64,000 nucleotides of DNA from Adhaeribacter swui (GTDB lineage Bacteria; Bacteroidota; Bacteroidia; Cytophagales; Hymenobacteraceae): NCBI RefSeq assembly GCF_014217805.1, contig NZ_CP055156.1, positions 4,036,585 through 4,100,584 on the forward strand. The letters run 5' to 3'. A program made the position numbers and the translations under genes. The notes below the pieces were generated by a model, which worked only from the letters and a program-made list of their open reading frames with translations, did no database searches and was not told the DNA's origin. Within the stretch, counting starts at the first letter, position 1. Every line of letters begins with the position of its first letter. Positions 48,275-56,576 of this stretch are shown here, piece after piece.

Positions 48275-51238
48275 ATGGCAACGACAAAAGAACAACGCAT
48301 CGTTGAAATTATTATCAACGGGCAGCAGGCCAATGCTTCCTTAAAAGAAATGAACGCGGCCGCCGCCGTGATGTGGAACCAGCTGCAGAAAATGGGCAAG
48401 GATGATCCCGGCCGGGCGCAACTCAAAAAGGATTTCCAGCAGCTCAAAGAAAATATTAAAGATACCAAGGATGAAATGCTTGGCCTGGAGAAAAACTCCC
48501 TGATGGCCAAACTTGGTTTAAACGGCGTTACCTCCGCTACCGGTTTGCTGAAGGCTGGATTTCAAGCGGCCGTGGCGGCATTTCTGCCTTTGTTGGCGCT
48601 GGACGGTTTAATCGAGTTAGCGAAGGGGTTTCTGGGTTTAGTGGACCACGTCGATGAGGTCCGGGGTAGTATTTCCAGTTTGACCGGCGAGCAGGGAGCG
48701 GCGCTCGATGGCTTATACGTGCAGGTGGAAGCCATCTCCAAAACTTTTGATAAAGACTGGAACGAGGTGATGCGGGCCGGCAACGTGGTGGCCAAAGAGT
48801 TCGGTATTTCTAACGAGCAGGCCTTTGAGTTAATTGAAAAAGGAATCCTGGCCGGAGCTGATGCGAACGGTGATTTCCTGGAACAGCTATCCGAGTACTC
48901 CACCCAATTTGCCACGGCCGGCGCTTCCGCCGAAGACTTTGTGGCGGTTTTAGCCAAGGGTGCCAATGAAGGTATTTTCTCCGATAAAGCGGCCGATACC
49001 GTGAAAGAATTTGGCCTCCGGATCCGGGAGCAAACCAAAGCTACCGGCGAGGCTCTGGATGCCGCATTTGGCCAGGCTTTTACCGATAAAATTTTTAAAG
49101 GTATTAATGACGGTAGTATGACTACCGTCGAAGCGCTGAAGCTGGTGAGTACCGAAATGAACAACACTACTATTCCGGCCAGTGCTTTGCAAACGGTAGT
49201 AGCGGACGTTTTTGGTGGACCTGGTGAAGATGCGGGTATCGAGTTTTTGAAAAGCCTGAAAGATCTGGGTGGCGAAATTGACTCCATGATCGATAAAAAT
49301 AATATTCTTACTTCCGCGCAGATTGATCAACTGGATGCCGAGAAGCAACTGGCGGCCGCGCAGGCAGCCCTTGGTGCTACTTTCTCCGGTACCGGATCCA
49401 CCATCGATTGGTTAATGACGGTTACCAAAGCCTGGCTTTTAAATGCCGTAGCTTGGGCCATTAATGACATGAAAGGCCTCCGGAATGCCGTAGTGGGTGT
49501 TTGGGATGCCATCAAAAGTTTAGGATCCAGCTTCGGCGCGATGTGGGATGCTTTTAAAAATGGTGATTTCTCCGGAATTAAAAAGGCTTTTTCGGATATG
49601 GGTACCAATGCTTCCAAAGCCTACCGGGAAGGCTATAACCATTATGATAAAATTGCGGCCGAAGACAAACTAAAATTAGAAAAGCAGGAGCACGAAAAAT
49701 CGGCCAAGCAGGCGGAGGAGCTTCGAAAAGATCAGGCAGAAAAAACCAGGAAGGAGAAAGAAAAAGAAGCCGACAAAGCGGCCAAAGAAGCTGAACGGAA
49801 ATTAAAAGAGCAACGCGCCAAGGAAAAGCAGGCCCGGGAGCAATTTGAAAAAGAAGAAGAAAAGGCGGCGCTGGAGCTGGCTAAACTTAAGATTGATGTC
49901 ATGGCCGATGGCCTGGATAAAACGCTGGCCAAACTTCGCTTAGCCAATGAGCTGGAGCTGAAGGAAATGGAAAAGCACCGGGATAAAGTGGTAAAAAGTG
50001 CGGTCACTACCCAGGCAGAAAAAGATGCGGCCATTGCCCGGTTTGAAGAGCAGAAAACAGCCAAAGCTCAGGAGCTGGCTAACCAGGAAGCCGCAGCGCG
50101 TAAAAAAGATGAAGATCTGCAGAAAAGTAAAAATCAGAAGTCGAAAGATGAGCAGCTGAAAGAACTGGATGAAAAAGCTGTTATAGCGGCCGAGAGTATT
50201 GAAAATGAGTACCTGCAAAAACAGGCAGCGCTGGATGGCCAGGTGGTCCGGACGATTGAAGCCGAACAGATTCGGGATATGGCATTGTTGGAACAAAAGA
50301 ACGCCACGGCAGCTGCTAAACTTGCCGCATTGGAAGCCGCTGGCCAAGGGGAATCAGCGCAGGCCTTAAAGTTAAAAAATGAAGTCTTGCGCCACGATTC
50401 CGAGCGCACCGCGAAAATGCGTGACAATGAGGAAAAGCTTACCAAAGTAAAAAGTGACCTGGCCCGCATGCAGATCGGCAAAGCGCAGGAGGCTATCCAG
50501 ACCGGTATTGATTTGTTGGGCAAAGATACGGCTGCCCGGAAAGTGGCTGTAACCGCGCACAAAGCTTTTAGCTTAGGTAAAATTGCGGTAGATCTTCGGG
50601 AAGAAATCCAGGCCATCTGGAAGCACGCCAACCAAAACCCCATGAACGCCTTAATTCCCGGATCCGGTAACATTATTGCCGGCGTGCAAACGGCACTGGC
50701 AATTGGCCGGGCTGTAAAGAGTACCAAAGAAGTTACTGCACAGCAATTTTACGCCGGTGGTATGACCAAAAAAGATGGCAATCCGGCCCTTATTAAAATG
50801 ATGGAGCGCAATGGTATCTGGGAAATGGCCAGTGGCCAGAGTGGCGGCAGTATCGGGGCTTTTGCGGAAGGAGGCATGGTAAATGAAGCCCGCCTCGGGC
50901 TGATCGGGGAGAAAGGAGCGGAGCTCGTGATTCCGAACTGGATGATCAAGTCGCCCAAATATGCCAATACAGTAGCCTACCTGGAGGCGGAGCGCCAAAA
51001 AGGCGTAACGGCTTTTGCCACCGGTGGCCCAACCTCGGAAACTTCCCTGCCGGCACCGCGTCCAGTGGAAGAAAACCAGGGCTATACTCCTTACGAACAA
51101 GCCATGCTCAGCCGTTTGGATTCACTTACTGATGAAATTAAGGCCTGGCCTACCAAGCTGCAGGTTTATAATGATGTGGGGCAAACGCAGGAAAAGCTGG
51201 AGCTTTTAAATGAAATTCGGGAAATGTCACGCGGGTAA
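48275..51238 (+). CDS. Tail tape measure protein
   Basis: 987 residues, the longest gene. Helical throughout: residues about 15-80 coiled coil, two hydrophobic segments (LLKAGFQAAVAAFLPLLALDGLIELAKGFLGL near 85-117), a PhageMin_Tail-like region (VMRAGNVVAKEFGISNEQAFELIEKGILAGADANGDFLEQLSEYSTQFATAGASAEDF), then a very long Lys/Glu/Ala coiled coil (470-720) and a compact end with AEGGMVNEARLGLIGEKGAELVIPNWM typical of phage tape measures. It sets tail length. Confidence 0.9.
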   Translation: MATTKEQRIVEIIINGQQANASLKEMNAAAAVMWNQLQKMGKDDPGRAQLKKDFQQLKENIKDTKDEMLGLEKNSLMAKLGLNGVTSATGLLKAGFQAAVAAFLPLLALDGLIELAKGFLGLVDHVDEVRGSISSLTGEQGAALDGLYVQVEAISKTFDKDWNEVMRAGNVVAKEFGISNEQAFELIEKGILAGADANGDFLEQLSEYSTQFATAGASAEDFVAVLAKGANEGIFSDKAADTVKEFGLRIREQTKATGEALDAAFGQAFTDKIFKGINDGSMTTVEALKLVSTEMNNTTIPASALQTVVADVFGGPGEDAGIEFLKSLKDLGGEIDSMIDKNNILTSAQIDQLDAEKQLAAAQAALGATFSGTGSTIDWLMTVTKAWLLNAVAWAINDMKGLRNAVVGVWDAIKSLGSSFGAMWDAFKNGDFSGIKKAFSDMGTNASKAYREGYNHYDKIAAEDKLKLEKQEHEKSAKQAEELRKDQAEKTRKEKEKEADKAAKEAERKLKEQRAKEKQAREQFEKEEEKAALELAKLKIDVMADGLDKTLAKLRLANELELKEMEKHRDKVVKSAVTTQAEKDAAIARFEEQKTAKAQELANQEAAARKKDEDLQKSKNQKSKDEQLKELDEKAVIAAESIENEYLQKQAALDGQVVRTIEAEQIRDMALLEQKNATAAAKLAALEAAGQGESAQALKLKNEVLRHDSERTAKMRDNEEKLTKVKSDLARMQIGKAQEAIQTGIDLLGKDTAARKVAVTAHKAFSLGKIAVDLREEIQAIWKHANQNPMNALIPGSGNIIAGVQTALAIGRAVKSTKEVTAQQFYAGGMTKKDGNPALIKMMERNGIWEMASGQSGGSIGAFAEGGMVNEARLGLIGEKGAELVIPNWMIKSPKYANTVAYLEAERQKGVTAFATGGPTSETSLPAPRPVEENQGYTPYEQAMLSRLDSLTDEIKAWPTKLQVYNDVGQTQEKLELLNEIREMSRG

Positions 51239-51243
51239 GTTTT

Positions 51244-51277
51244 GTCCTTTCTGCCGGCAGTTCTTTCATGATTTTTG
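51244..51277 (+). promoter_or_regulatory. Late-type bipartite promoter, copy 7
   Basis: GTCCTTTCT (51244-51252) and TGATTTTTG (51269-51277), 25-26 nt apart. The sequence continues GCCGGC after the first box and AAACATTCACTA further down, both shared with copy 8. Confidence 0.72.
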
Positions 51278-51319
51278 GATTCTGAAACATTCACTAACCA
51301 TTTAATCATTTAAGAACCA

Positions 51320-52672
51320 ATGGATTTAAAAAGTATTTTAGCCATCATTGTGGCCTTTTTCACCGGCAAATCAGACCAGGAAAAAGCGGAAGTGGCCAAG
51401 CAAATTCAGGATACCCTCCAGGAGCAACTTAAGCCGCAACCGCCCAAAGTAGTGCCTCAGCCACCGGTAACCCCCGAGCCTAAGCCCGAGCCACCGAAAG
51501 CCCCAACTGGCCAAATTAGTGGTTTAACCACTAACCCCAACCGCTTAAACAGTAACAAAGAGGCGGCCAAAAAAGGGGACAAGTTAATGCAGAAAGCCAT
51601 TAACAATGTTATCAAACTAGGTCAGGATTGGCTGAATCAAAAAGTGAGTTACGTAACGGAAAAGACCAAGCTTATCCCGGGCGTAAAAGACAGCTTGCAT
51701 TATTTTATGTCAATGGCCCCTTATTGGCATTTAATTAAAGGCGAGTGGGTAAGGAAAGATGCACAAGCGAACGGCATTTCAGAAGCTATCGGGGACGTTA
51801 CCAGGTTGCAAAAACAATTAATGCCGGCCGTAGAAAATTTATCCAAAGCCTACGTGGCCACCGATGACCAAAACTTAAAAGATAAGTTTGCTAAACGAGT
51901 AATTGATATCTGCACCAGCTTTTTCCTGGATAGTAAAACGGGTATGATGCCAAGTTTTATTTACGCGAACGCTGTACCAGGTCAAGTAAGAGTGGAAAGT
52001 GCTGTTGAGGGACGTCCCTTTATTATAGTGGCTAATTGGCTGTTATTTTTACAGGATAGTAAATTTTATACAGAAGCTTTCCGGAAAGGCATGCAGAAAT
52101 GGTTTGCCGATTTAGCCTACTGGTTAGAATTTAGTGCCACTGGCAAAAAAGCCAATGAAGAAACTGTTGGTAATATTGCTTCGATTTACGAAGCTCAGCT
52201 GGTAGCATTTAATGCTTTTGGAGGCAACATGGATTACGCTGCCAAAAGGCGCGCAAAGGCAATTGCCAGACTATTCCACGATATAGCGCCAGACGGCGGG
52301 CTGCCGGAGGAAAAGAAAAGGGTAAAAGCTTTTATGTATCACTGTAAAGCCATCGATGCCATTTATCTATGTGCCCGGATTTACAACAGCTTGGGGCAAG
52401 GAATCTGGTATGAAGAGCGGAGTGGTAAAATGCCTTTGTTAGAAGTTATCCGCTACATGCTGCCGTACTTCATGGGTAAAAAACGTTTTAATAATAGCGA
52501 GAAAATAACTTACTCTTATTTTGTTCAACCGCTTAGAACCGCATTGTTGGTATACGAGAAGTATTTAACCCAGCAGGAAAAGAAGGATATAAATACGATT
52601 CTGGAAAAAAACGATCCTATCAGAGACGGTGCCCCAGACTTATTTGATGAACCTTTCCTGGATTGGCGCTAA
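51320..52672 (+). CDS. Second alginate-lyase-fold protein, degenerate active site
   Basis: 450 residues. The N-terminus is hydrophobic (MDLKSILAIIVAFFTG) and is followed by a Pro-rich linker (38-63), then an alpha/alpha domain like alginate lyase: PYWHLIKGEWVRKDAQANGIS (134-154), FFLDSKTGMMPSFIYANAVPG (201-221) and EETVGNIASIYEAQ (280-293) where catalytic lyases have an Asn-His. It shares this plan with the protein at 27597. It is a monocistronic unit with its own late promoter, and may be a glycan-binding or altered-specificity enzyme exported or loaded on the virion. Confidence 0.62.
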   Translation: MDLKSILAIIVAFFTGKSDQEKAEVAKQIQDTLQEQLKPQPPKVVPQPPVTPEPKPEPPKAPTGQISGLTTNPNRLNSNKEAAKKGDKLMQKAINNVIKLGQDWLNQKVSYVTEKTKLIPGVKDSLHYFMSMAPYWHLIKGEWVRKDAQANGISEAIGDVTRLQKQLMPAVENLSKAYVATDDQNLKDKFAKRVIDICTSFFLDSKTGMMPSFIYANAVPGQVRVESAVEGRPFIIVANWLLFLQDSKFYTEAFRKGMQKWFADLAYWLEFSATGKKANEETVGNIASIYEAQLVAFNAFGGNMDYAAKRRAKAIARLFHDIAPDGGLPEEKKRVKAFMYHCKAIDAIYLCARIYNSLGQGIWYEERSGKMPLLEVIRYMLPYFMGKKRFNNSEKITYSYFVQPLRTALLVYEKYLTQQEKKDINTILEKNDPIRDGAPDLFDEPFLDWR

Positions 52673-52686
52673 GCAGCTTATTTCTT

Positions 52687-52720
52687 GTCCTTTCTGCCGG
52701 CTAGTTTTTCTGGATTTTTA
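52687..52720 (+). promoter_or_regulatory. Late-type bipartite promoter, copy 8
   Basis: GTCCTTTCT (52687-52695) and GGATTTTTA (52712-52720), 25 nt apart. Extended similarity to copy 7 indicates that the two promoter regions are duplicates. Confidence 0.68.
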
Positions 52721-52759
52721 AATCCTCAAACATTCACTATTAAACTTTTAAAAAAAACA

Positions 52760-53173
52760 ATGAAACACCTTATTGCCATTTTGTGTAGCCTGAGCTTAAT
52801 GCTCTGCCTACACCTTCCCGGGCACAGCTCACCGGTGAAAATCGAAAAAGAAAAGCTGAGTTACCAGGTAAAGCCTGCCGTGGCCACCACGACCATGGCA
52901 GAAGTAAATTTTTTAACCGTGGCCTTCCAACCGCAAGTAACGGCACCAGCCTCGCACCTGGTGATTTGCAAGTCTGGCCAGGAGCAACGCTTAGTAATTC
53001 CGGATCAGCGAACCAGGAATGTTCGAAGTTTCACTGCATTTATTCCCCTTCGAAAGCTCCGAAATTATTTAGCCACCATTTACAAGCCGCATATTCGGAA
53101 GCGATGGCAAGGAGTGGATCCTTACTACCGTTACACTAATGCAAAGCGCTACCATAGTCGGTTAGTCTGTTAA
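52760..53173 (+). CDS. Small secreted basic protein
   Basis: 137 residues from ATG at 52760; upstream in-frame codons include the promoter and are not coding. A signal peptide (IAILCSLSLMLCLHLPGHS) is followed by a basic domain with VICKSGQEQRLVIPDQ, RSFTAFIPLRKLRNYLATIYKPHIRKRWQG and a Tyr-rich end. No family recognised. It is expressed from its own late promoter at the right end of the prophage, which suggests a host-envelope or lysis-related role. Confidence 0.5.
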   Translation: MKHLIAILCSLSLMLCLHLPGHSSPVKIEKEKLSYQVKPAVATTTMAEVNFLTVAFQPQVTAPASHLVICKSGQEQRLVIPDQRTRNVRSFTAFIPLRKLRNYLATIYKPHIRKRWQGVDPYYRYTNAKRYHSRLVC

Positions 53174-53186
53174 TTAGGCAACTTCC

Positions 53187-53225
53187 AAAAAAAAAGCCAA
53201 CGATTTATAAGTCGTTGGCTTTTTT
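53187..53225. terminator. Bidirectional terminator between the late genes and integrase
   Basis: A 10-bp stem (53194-53203 with 53212-53221) with A runs before and T runs after, usable on both strands. The stop codon of the leftward integrase gene lies in the loop. Confidence 0.8.
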
Positions 53226-54533
53226 GTTTTCGGGATCTTCTCCGCCGAACTTCGGAAAATTTATAATAGGATCTTCATCTTGGAGCAAGCCTAAAGCCCG
53301 CAGGTAAGTATCAGTTTGGGCGCTGGTTTTATGCCGGTTTTGCCGCTGGACCGCTTTTAAATCCTTGGTGGCATTGTAAAGGTTTATGTTGCCGGTGTGC
53401 TTATAACCGTACAAACTATAATCCGGCTCGGTAATACCAACCAGTTCTAAAATTTTAGCGTGATTTCGCGGGAAATAATTAATGCCCACCGGCTCTGGTC
53501 CGGGCTTCCCTTTTAAAGTAAATATATAATAATGGGGAGGGTACTCCCGGTAGTTATTTTCTTGAATGATTAACTCCAGCTCCGGAGGAATACCTACGTG
53601 CGCACCGGTGGCATTTTTAGCCCGACTAGCTGGAAAGAAGATTGTTTTGGCGCGGATATCTTTTACTTGTAAAAGGCGCACTTCTTTGCCCGGCCGTCCA
53701 AAAGTATAGTAGAGAAACTGCACAAATGTAAGCAGCTGGTGCGCTTTTTTCTCCAGCATTTTGGCCTTGATTAGTTGGATTTGTTTATTAGTAAAGGGCG
53801 TGTGTTGGTTAGTTTCAGTGTTCTTTTTGTTAAATCTTGCTAATGGATTCTGATGAACGGCTAATAAGCTCCGGTCAATAAAAAAATTATAGAAGGTGGC
53901 AAAGTAAGTCAGGTAATTATTAAATGTTTTGTTGCTGACTCCTTTCTTTTTTTCACCTTTAAATTTTACTTCTTTCTCGTTTTTGAGGTAATCAAAAAAG
54001 GCATTGGCAACGTGCACGTTGAACTCAATAAAAATTAAATTAAGCCAGTTCTTCCCATCTTCTTTTTCTTTTTGTTCAAACCACTCAAAAAGCGCTCGGA
54101 ATAAGGAATTATACCCTTTCTGGGTACCTGGTAGAATAGAGCTGAAGTAAACTTCTTTAAAGTAAACAAAACCATCGAGCAGCGTTCTTCTAGTAACGTC
54201 AAATGGCAGGTGGGCATTTGCCGGATCGGATTCAACTTCCTCCTCCAGCTCCGCACCTGGTTTATTAATAATGTAATCGTTGGCCAGGAGGGTATTGATA
54301 TCTTCAGCGAGTTTCTTGCCAATGGACTTCCGGTCGTTGATGGTTTTGGCAGCATTTATTTCACCTTCTTTGCGCTGGCGTTCGAGCTTGCCGGTAACTT
54401 CGGAGTAAATGTAGTACACCACGTACCAGCTGCGGGAAAGGTCCGGATTGCCGGCAGAATTTTTTGAAATTACGAGTCTGGCCGGTCGATATTGGTAGCC
54501 ATTTTTGGAAGTTTTTAGATCATTTTTTGCCAT
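53205..54533 (-). CDS. int: Phage-type tyrosine integrase
   Basis: 442 residues. An N-terminal arm-binding domain (residues 1-100) is followed by a SAM-like core-binding domain (YSSLFRALFEWFEQKEKEDG-type helices; VSNKTFNNYLTYFATFYNFFIDRSLLA) and a catalytic domain with Arg in FGRPGKEVRLLQ, YKHTGNINLY in place of the usual H-x-x-R-H, RHKTS and the Tyr nucleophile in TDTYLRALG. Lys instead of Arg in box II is frequent in Bacteroidota integrases. It lies beside the right attachment site and catalyses integration into tRNA-Pro. Confidence 0.92.
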   Translation of the reverse strand: MAKNDLKTSKNGYQYRPARLVISKNSAGNPDLSRSWYVVYYIYSEVTGKLERQRKEGEINAAKTINDRKSIGKKLAEDINTLLANDYIINKPGAELEEEVESDPANAHLPFDVTRRTLLDGFVYFKEVYFSSILPGTQKGYNSLFRALFEWFEQKEKEDGKNWLNLIFIEFNVHVANAFFDYLKNEKEVKFKGEKKKGVSNKTFNNYLTYFATFYNFFIDRSLLAVHQNPLARFNKKNTETNQHTPFTNKQIQLIKAKMLEKKAHQLLTFVQFLYYTFGRPGKEVRLLQVKDIRAKTIFFPASRAKNATGAHVGIPPELELIIQENNYREYPPHYYIFTLKGKPGPEPVGINYFPRNHAKILELVGITEPDYSLYGYKHTGNINLYNATKDLKAVQRQNRHKTSAQTDTYLRALGLLQDEDPIINFPKFGGEDPENKKANDL

Positions 54534-54534
54534 A

Positions 54535-54557
54535 AAACTGACGGAAAAATTGACGGC
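54535..54557. repeat. Putative integrase arm-binding repeats, right end
   Basis: AAACTGACGG and AAATTGACGGC in tandem directly upstream of the integrase start, matching the pair near the left end (10625-10649). Binding here could also control int expression. Confidence 0.5.
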
Positions 54558-54574
54558 GAGGGGGTTTGTAAAAC

Positions 54575-54609
54575 AAAAAGGCCTTAAATGAGCTATTTAA
54601 GGCCTTTTT
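54575..54609 (-). terminator. Phage-carried terminator following tRNA-Pro
   Basis: A 15-bp stem, AAAAAGGCCTTAAAT with its complement, around a 5-nt loop, ending in A/T runs. It is similar in core but different in loop from the displaced host hairpin at 10474-10510, so the phage brings its own tRNA terminator. Confidence 0.75.
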
Positions 54610-54613
54610 ACAT

Positions 54614-54637
54614 GTCGGAGTGGCGGGATTCGAACCC
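54614..54637. other. Prophage attachment site, right copy, inside tRNA-Pro
   Basis: 24 bp identical to 10511-10534. It forms the 3' end of the functional tRNA gene, so integration keeps the tRNA intact. Confidence 0.88.
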
Positions 54638-54688
54638 ACGACCTCCAGCACCCCATGCTGGCGCGATACCAGGCTACGCTACACCCCG
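54615..54688 (-). tRNA. tRNA-Pro (anticodon GGG)
   Basis: Leftward cloverleaf: acceptor CGGGGTG pairs with CACTCCG (one G-T), anticodon stem CCAGC/GCTGG with loop ATGGGGT giving GGG at positions 34-36, T arm GTGGG-TTCGAAT-CCCGC, discriminator A, CCA not encoded. Its 3' part is the integration site of the prophage. Confidence 0.93.
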
Positions 54689-54791
54689 ATAAGGAAAGAT
54701 TTTCCTGATTGGTTGGCAAATAAACAAAAAGGTTTGCAAAAGATAAAATGCAAAATGCCGGAATTTTTTAAATTTTTCCGTTTCTACGAAC

Positions 54792-56576
54792 CTAATCCTG
54801 CTCTTCGGTTTGTAATTGCCGCTCGTACAACGATTTATACAAACCTTCTTCCTGCATTAAATTCTGGTGGGTGCCGTGCTGTACAATTTCACCGTCGTCG
54901 AGCACCAAAATCTGGTCGGCCAGTTTTACCGACGAAACCCGGTGCGAGATGATAATAGACGTGCGGTTGTGCATGATGCGTTGCAAATTATTCAGGATAG
55001 CGTTTTCGGTTTTGGTATCTACGGCGCTTAGAGAGTCATCCAGAATCAGAATAGCCGGTTCCCGTACCAAAGCCCGCGCCATGGATACCCGTTGCTTTTG
55101 CCCGCCCGACAGCGTGATGCCCCGCTCGCCCAGTTTAGTATCAAATTTTTCCGGAAAACGCATGATATTTTCGTATACGTCGGCATCTTTGGCAGCCTGC
55201 GCCATTTGTTCTTCGGTCATTTTTTCGGAGCCAAAACCAATGTTGTTGCGGATGGTATCGGAGAACAAAAATACGTCCTGGGGCACGTAGCCAATCTGGC
55301 TGCGCAAGGTAGGTATATGGTAATCCCGGATGTCTACCCCGTCAATTTCAATGCGGCCATTGGTGGTATCGTAGAGCCGGCACAACAAGGCCGCCACCGT
55401 GCTTTTTCCGGAACCGGTATTGCCCAATATTGCCAAGGTTTCGCCGTGTTTTATCCGGAATGAAATGTCTTTTAACGCGTGAATGCCGGTGTCGGGATAT
55501 ATAAAGTTTACCTTGTCAAAAACAATATCGCCCGTAATAGTTTGCTGCACGTTACTCCGGGAAATAATCTCGGTTTTGGTTTCCAGAAACTCGTTAATGC
55601 GGCTCTGGGAGGCGGCCGCTCGTTGCACCAAACTGGTAGTCCAGCCCAGCGAAGTTACCGGCCAGGTAAGCATGTTCACGTAAATTAAAAATTCGGCAAT
55701 GTTACCGGCCGTAATGCTGCCTTTAATAACTTCCTGCCCGCCCACGTACACGGTAATAATGGTACTAAGGCCAATTAAAAATAAAATTAACGGGAAGAAA
55801 AGTGAGTTTACAAAGTTTAAATCCAAAGACTTTTGTTTGTACACGTCGCTGGCCACAGTAAAATTCTGATGCGAATCGTCTTCGCGCACAAACGATTTTA
55901 AAACCCGGATACCCGAAAAAGCTTCCTGCACAAACGTAGTTATGCCCGAAAGGCTCCGCTGAATTTCGTCGGATTTACGCTCGATAATGTTATTTACGTA
56001 GTAAATGCTCACCGATAAAATCGGCAAAGGCAGCAACGTATAAAAAGTAAGCTTGGGGTTAATGTAAAACATATAAGGCACCACCAGTAAAAATAGCACC
56101 ACCAGGTTAATGCCGTACATAATCGCCGGGCCTAGATACATGCGCACCCGGCTCACGTCTTCGGAAATGCGGGCCATTAAATCGCCGGTGTTGTTGCGGC
56201 GGTAAAAGCTGAGGGGCAAGGTTTGGTAGTGTGCGTAAATTTCGTTTTTCATGTCGTTCTCTACCAGCCGCGACATCACGATAATAGTTTGGCGCATGTA
56301 AAACGTAAACACGCCTTTTAATAAAGCCAGCAAAATAATCAGGCCGCCGTACAGCGTTACATTGCGGGCAAATACGTTATAAATTTCGGCTTGCTTGCTG
56401 GTGCCTTCAAACAAGTGGTATTGGTTAATGCCTTCTACAATTAAGTTAAAAGCGTAGCGCACAATCTGCGCCGGAATTATGCCGAAGATGTTGGAGATAA
56501 TAATAAACAGCGTGCCCAGCAAGAGGTGCCATTTATATTTGAGTAAATATTTATTTAAGTAACGGAGTGATTTCAC
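54792..56576 (-). CDS. ABC transporter, fused membrane and ATPase domains (MsbA-like)
   Basis: 594 residues. The N-terminal 310 hold six membrane helices of an ABC exporter. The C-terminal nucleotide-binding domain has Walker A GNTGSGKST (about 380), Q-loop IGYVPQDVFLFSD, signature LSGGQKQRVSMARAL, Walker B AILILDDSLSAVD and switch ISHR. A half-transporter that works as a homodimer in the inner membrane; the substrate is probably lipid or drug. Stand-alone host gene beside the tRNA. Confidence 0.92.
   Translation of the reverse strand: MKSLRYLNKYLLKYKWHLLLGTLFIIISNIFGIIPAQIVRYAFNLIVEGINQYHLFEGTSKQAEIYNVFARNVTLYGGLIILLALLKGVFTFYMRQTIIVMSRLVENDMKNEIYAHYQTLPLSFYRRNNTGDLMARISEDVSRVRMYLGPAIMYGINLVVLFLLVVPYMFYINPKLTFYTLLPLPILSVSIYYVNNIIERKSDEIQRSLSGITTFVQEAFSGIRVLKSFVREDDSHQNFTVASDVYKQKSLDLNFVNSLFFPLILFLIGLSTIITVYVGGQEVIKGSITAGNIAEFLIYVNMLTWPVTSLGWTTSLVQRAAASQSRINEFLETKTEIISRSNVQQTITGDIVFDKVNFIYPDTGIHALKDISFRIKHGETLAILGNTGSGKSTVAALLCRLYDTTNGRIEIDGVDIRDYHIPTLRSQIGYVPQDVFLFSDTIRNNIGFGSEKMTEEQMAQAAKDADVYENIMRFPEKFDTKLGERGITLSGGQKQRVSMARALVREPAILILDDSLSAVDTKTENAILNNLQRIMHNRTSIIISHRVSSVKLADQILVLDDGEIVQHGTHQNLMQEEGLYKSLYERQLQTEEQD

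Noticed and set aside
10511-54637. Integrative conjugative element instead of prophage
   Set aside because: Terminase, portal, protease, tape measure and lysis genes are present, and no relaxase or type IV secretion genes are visible.
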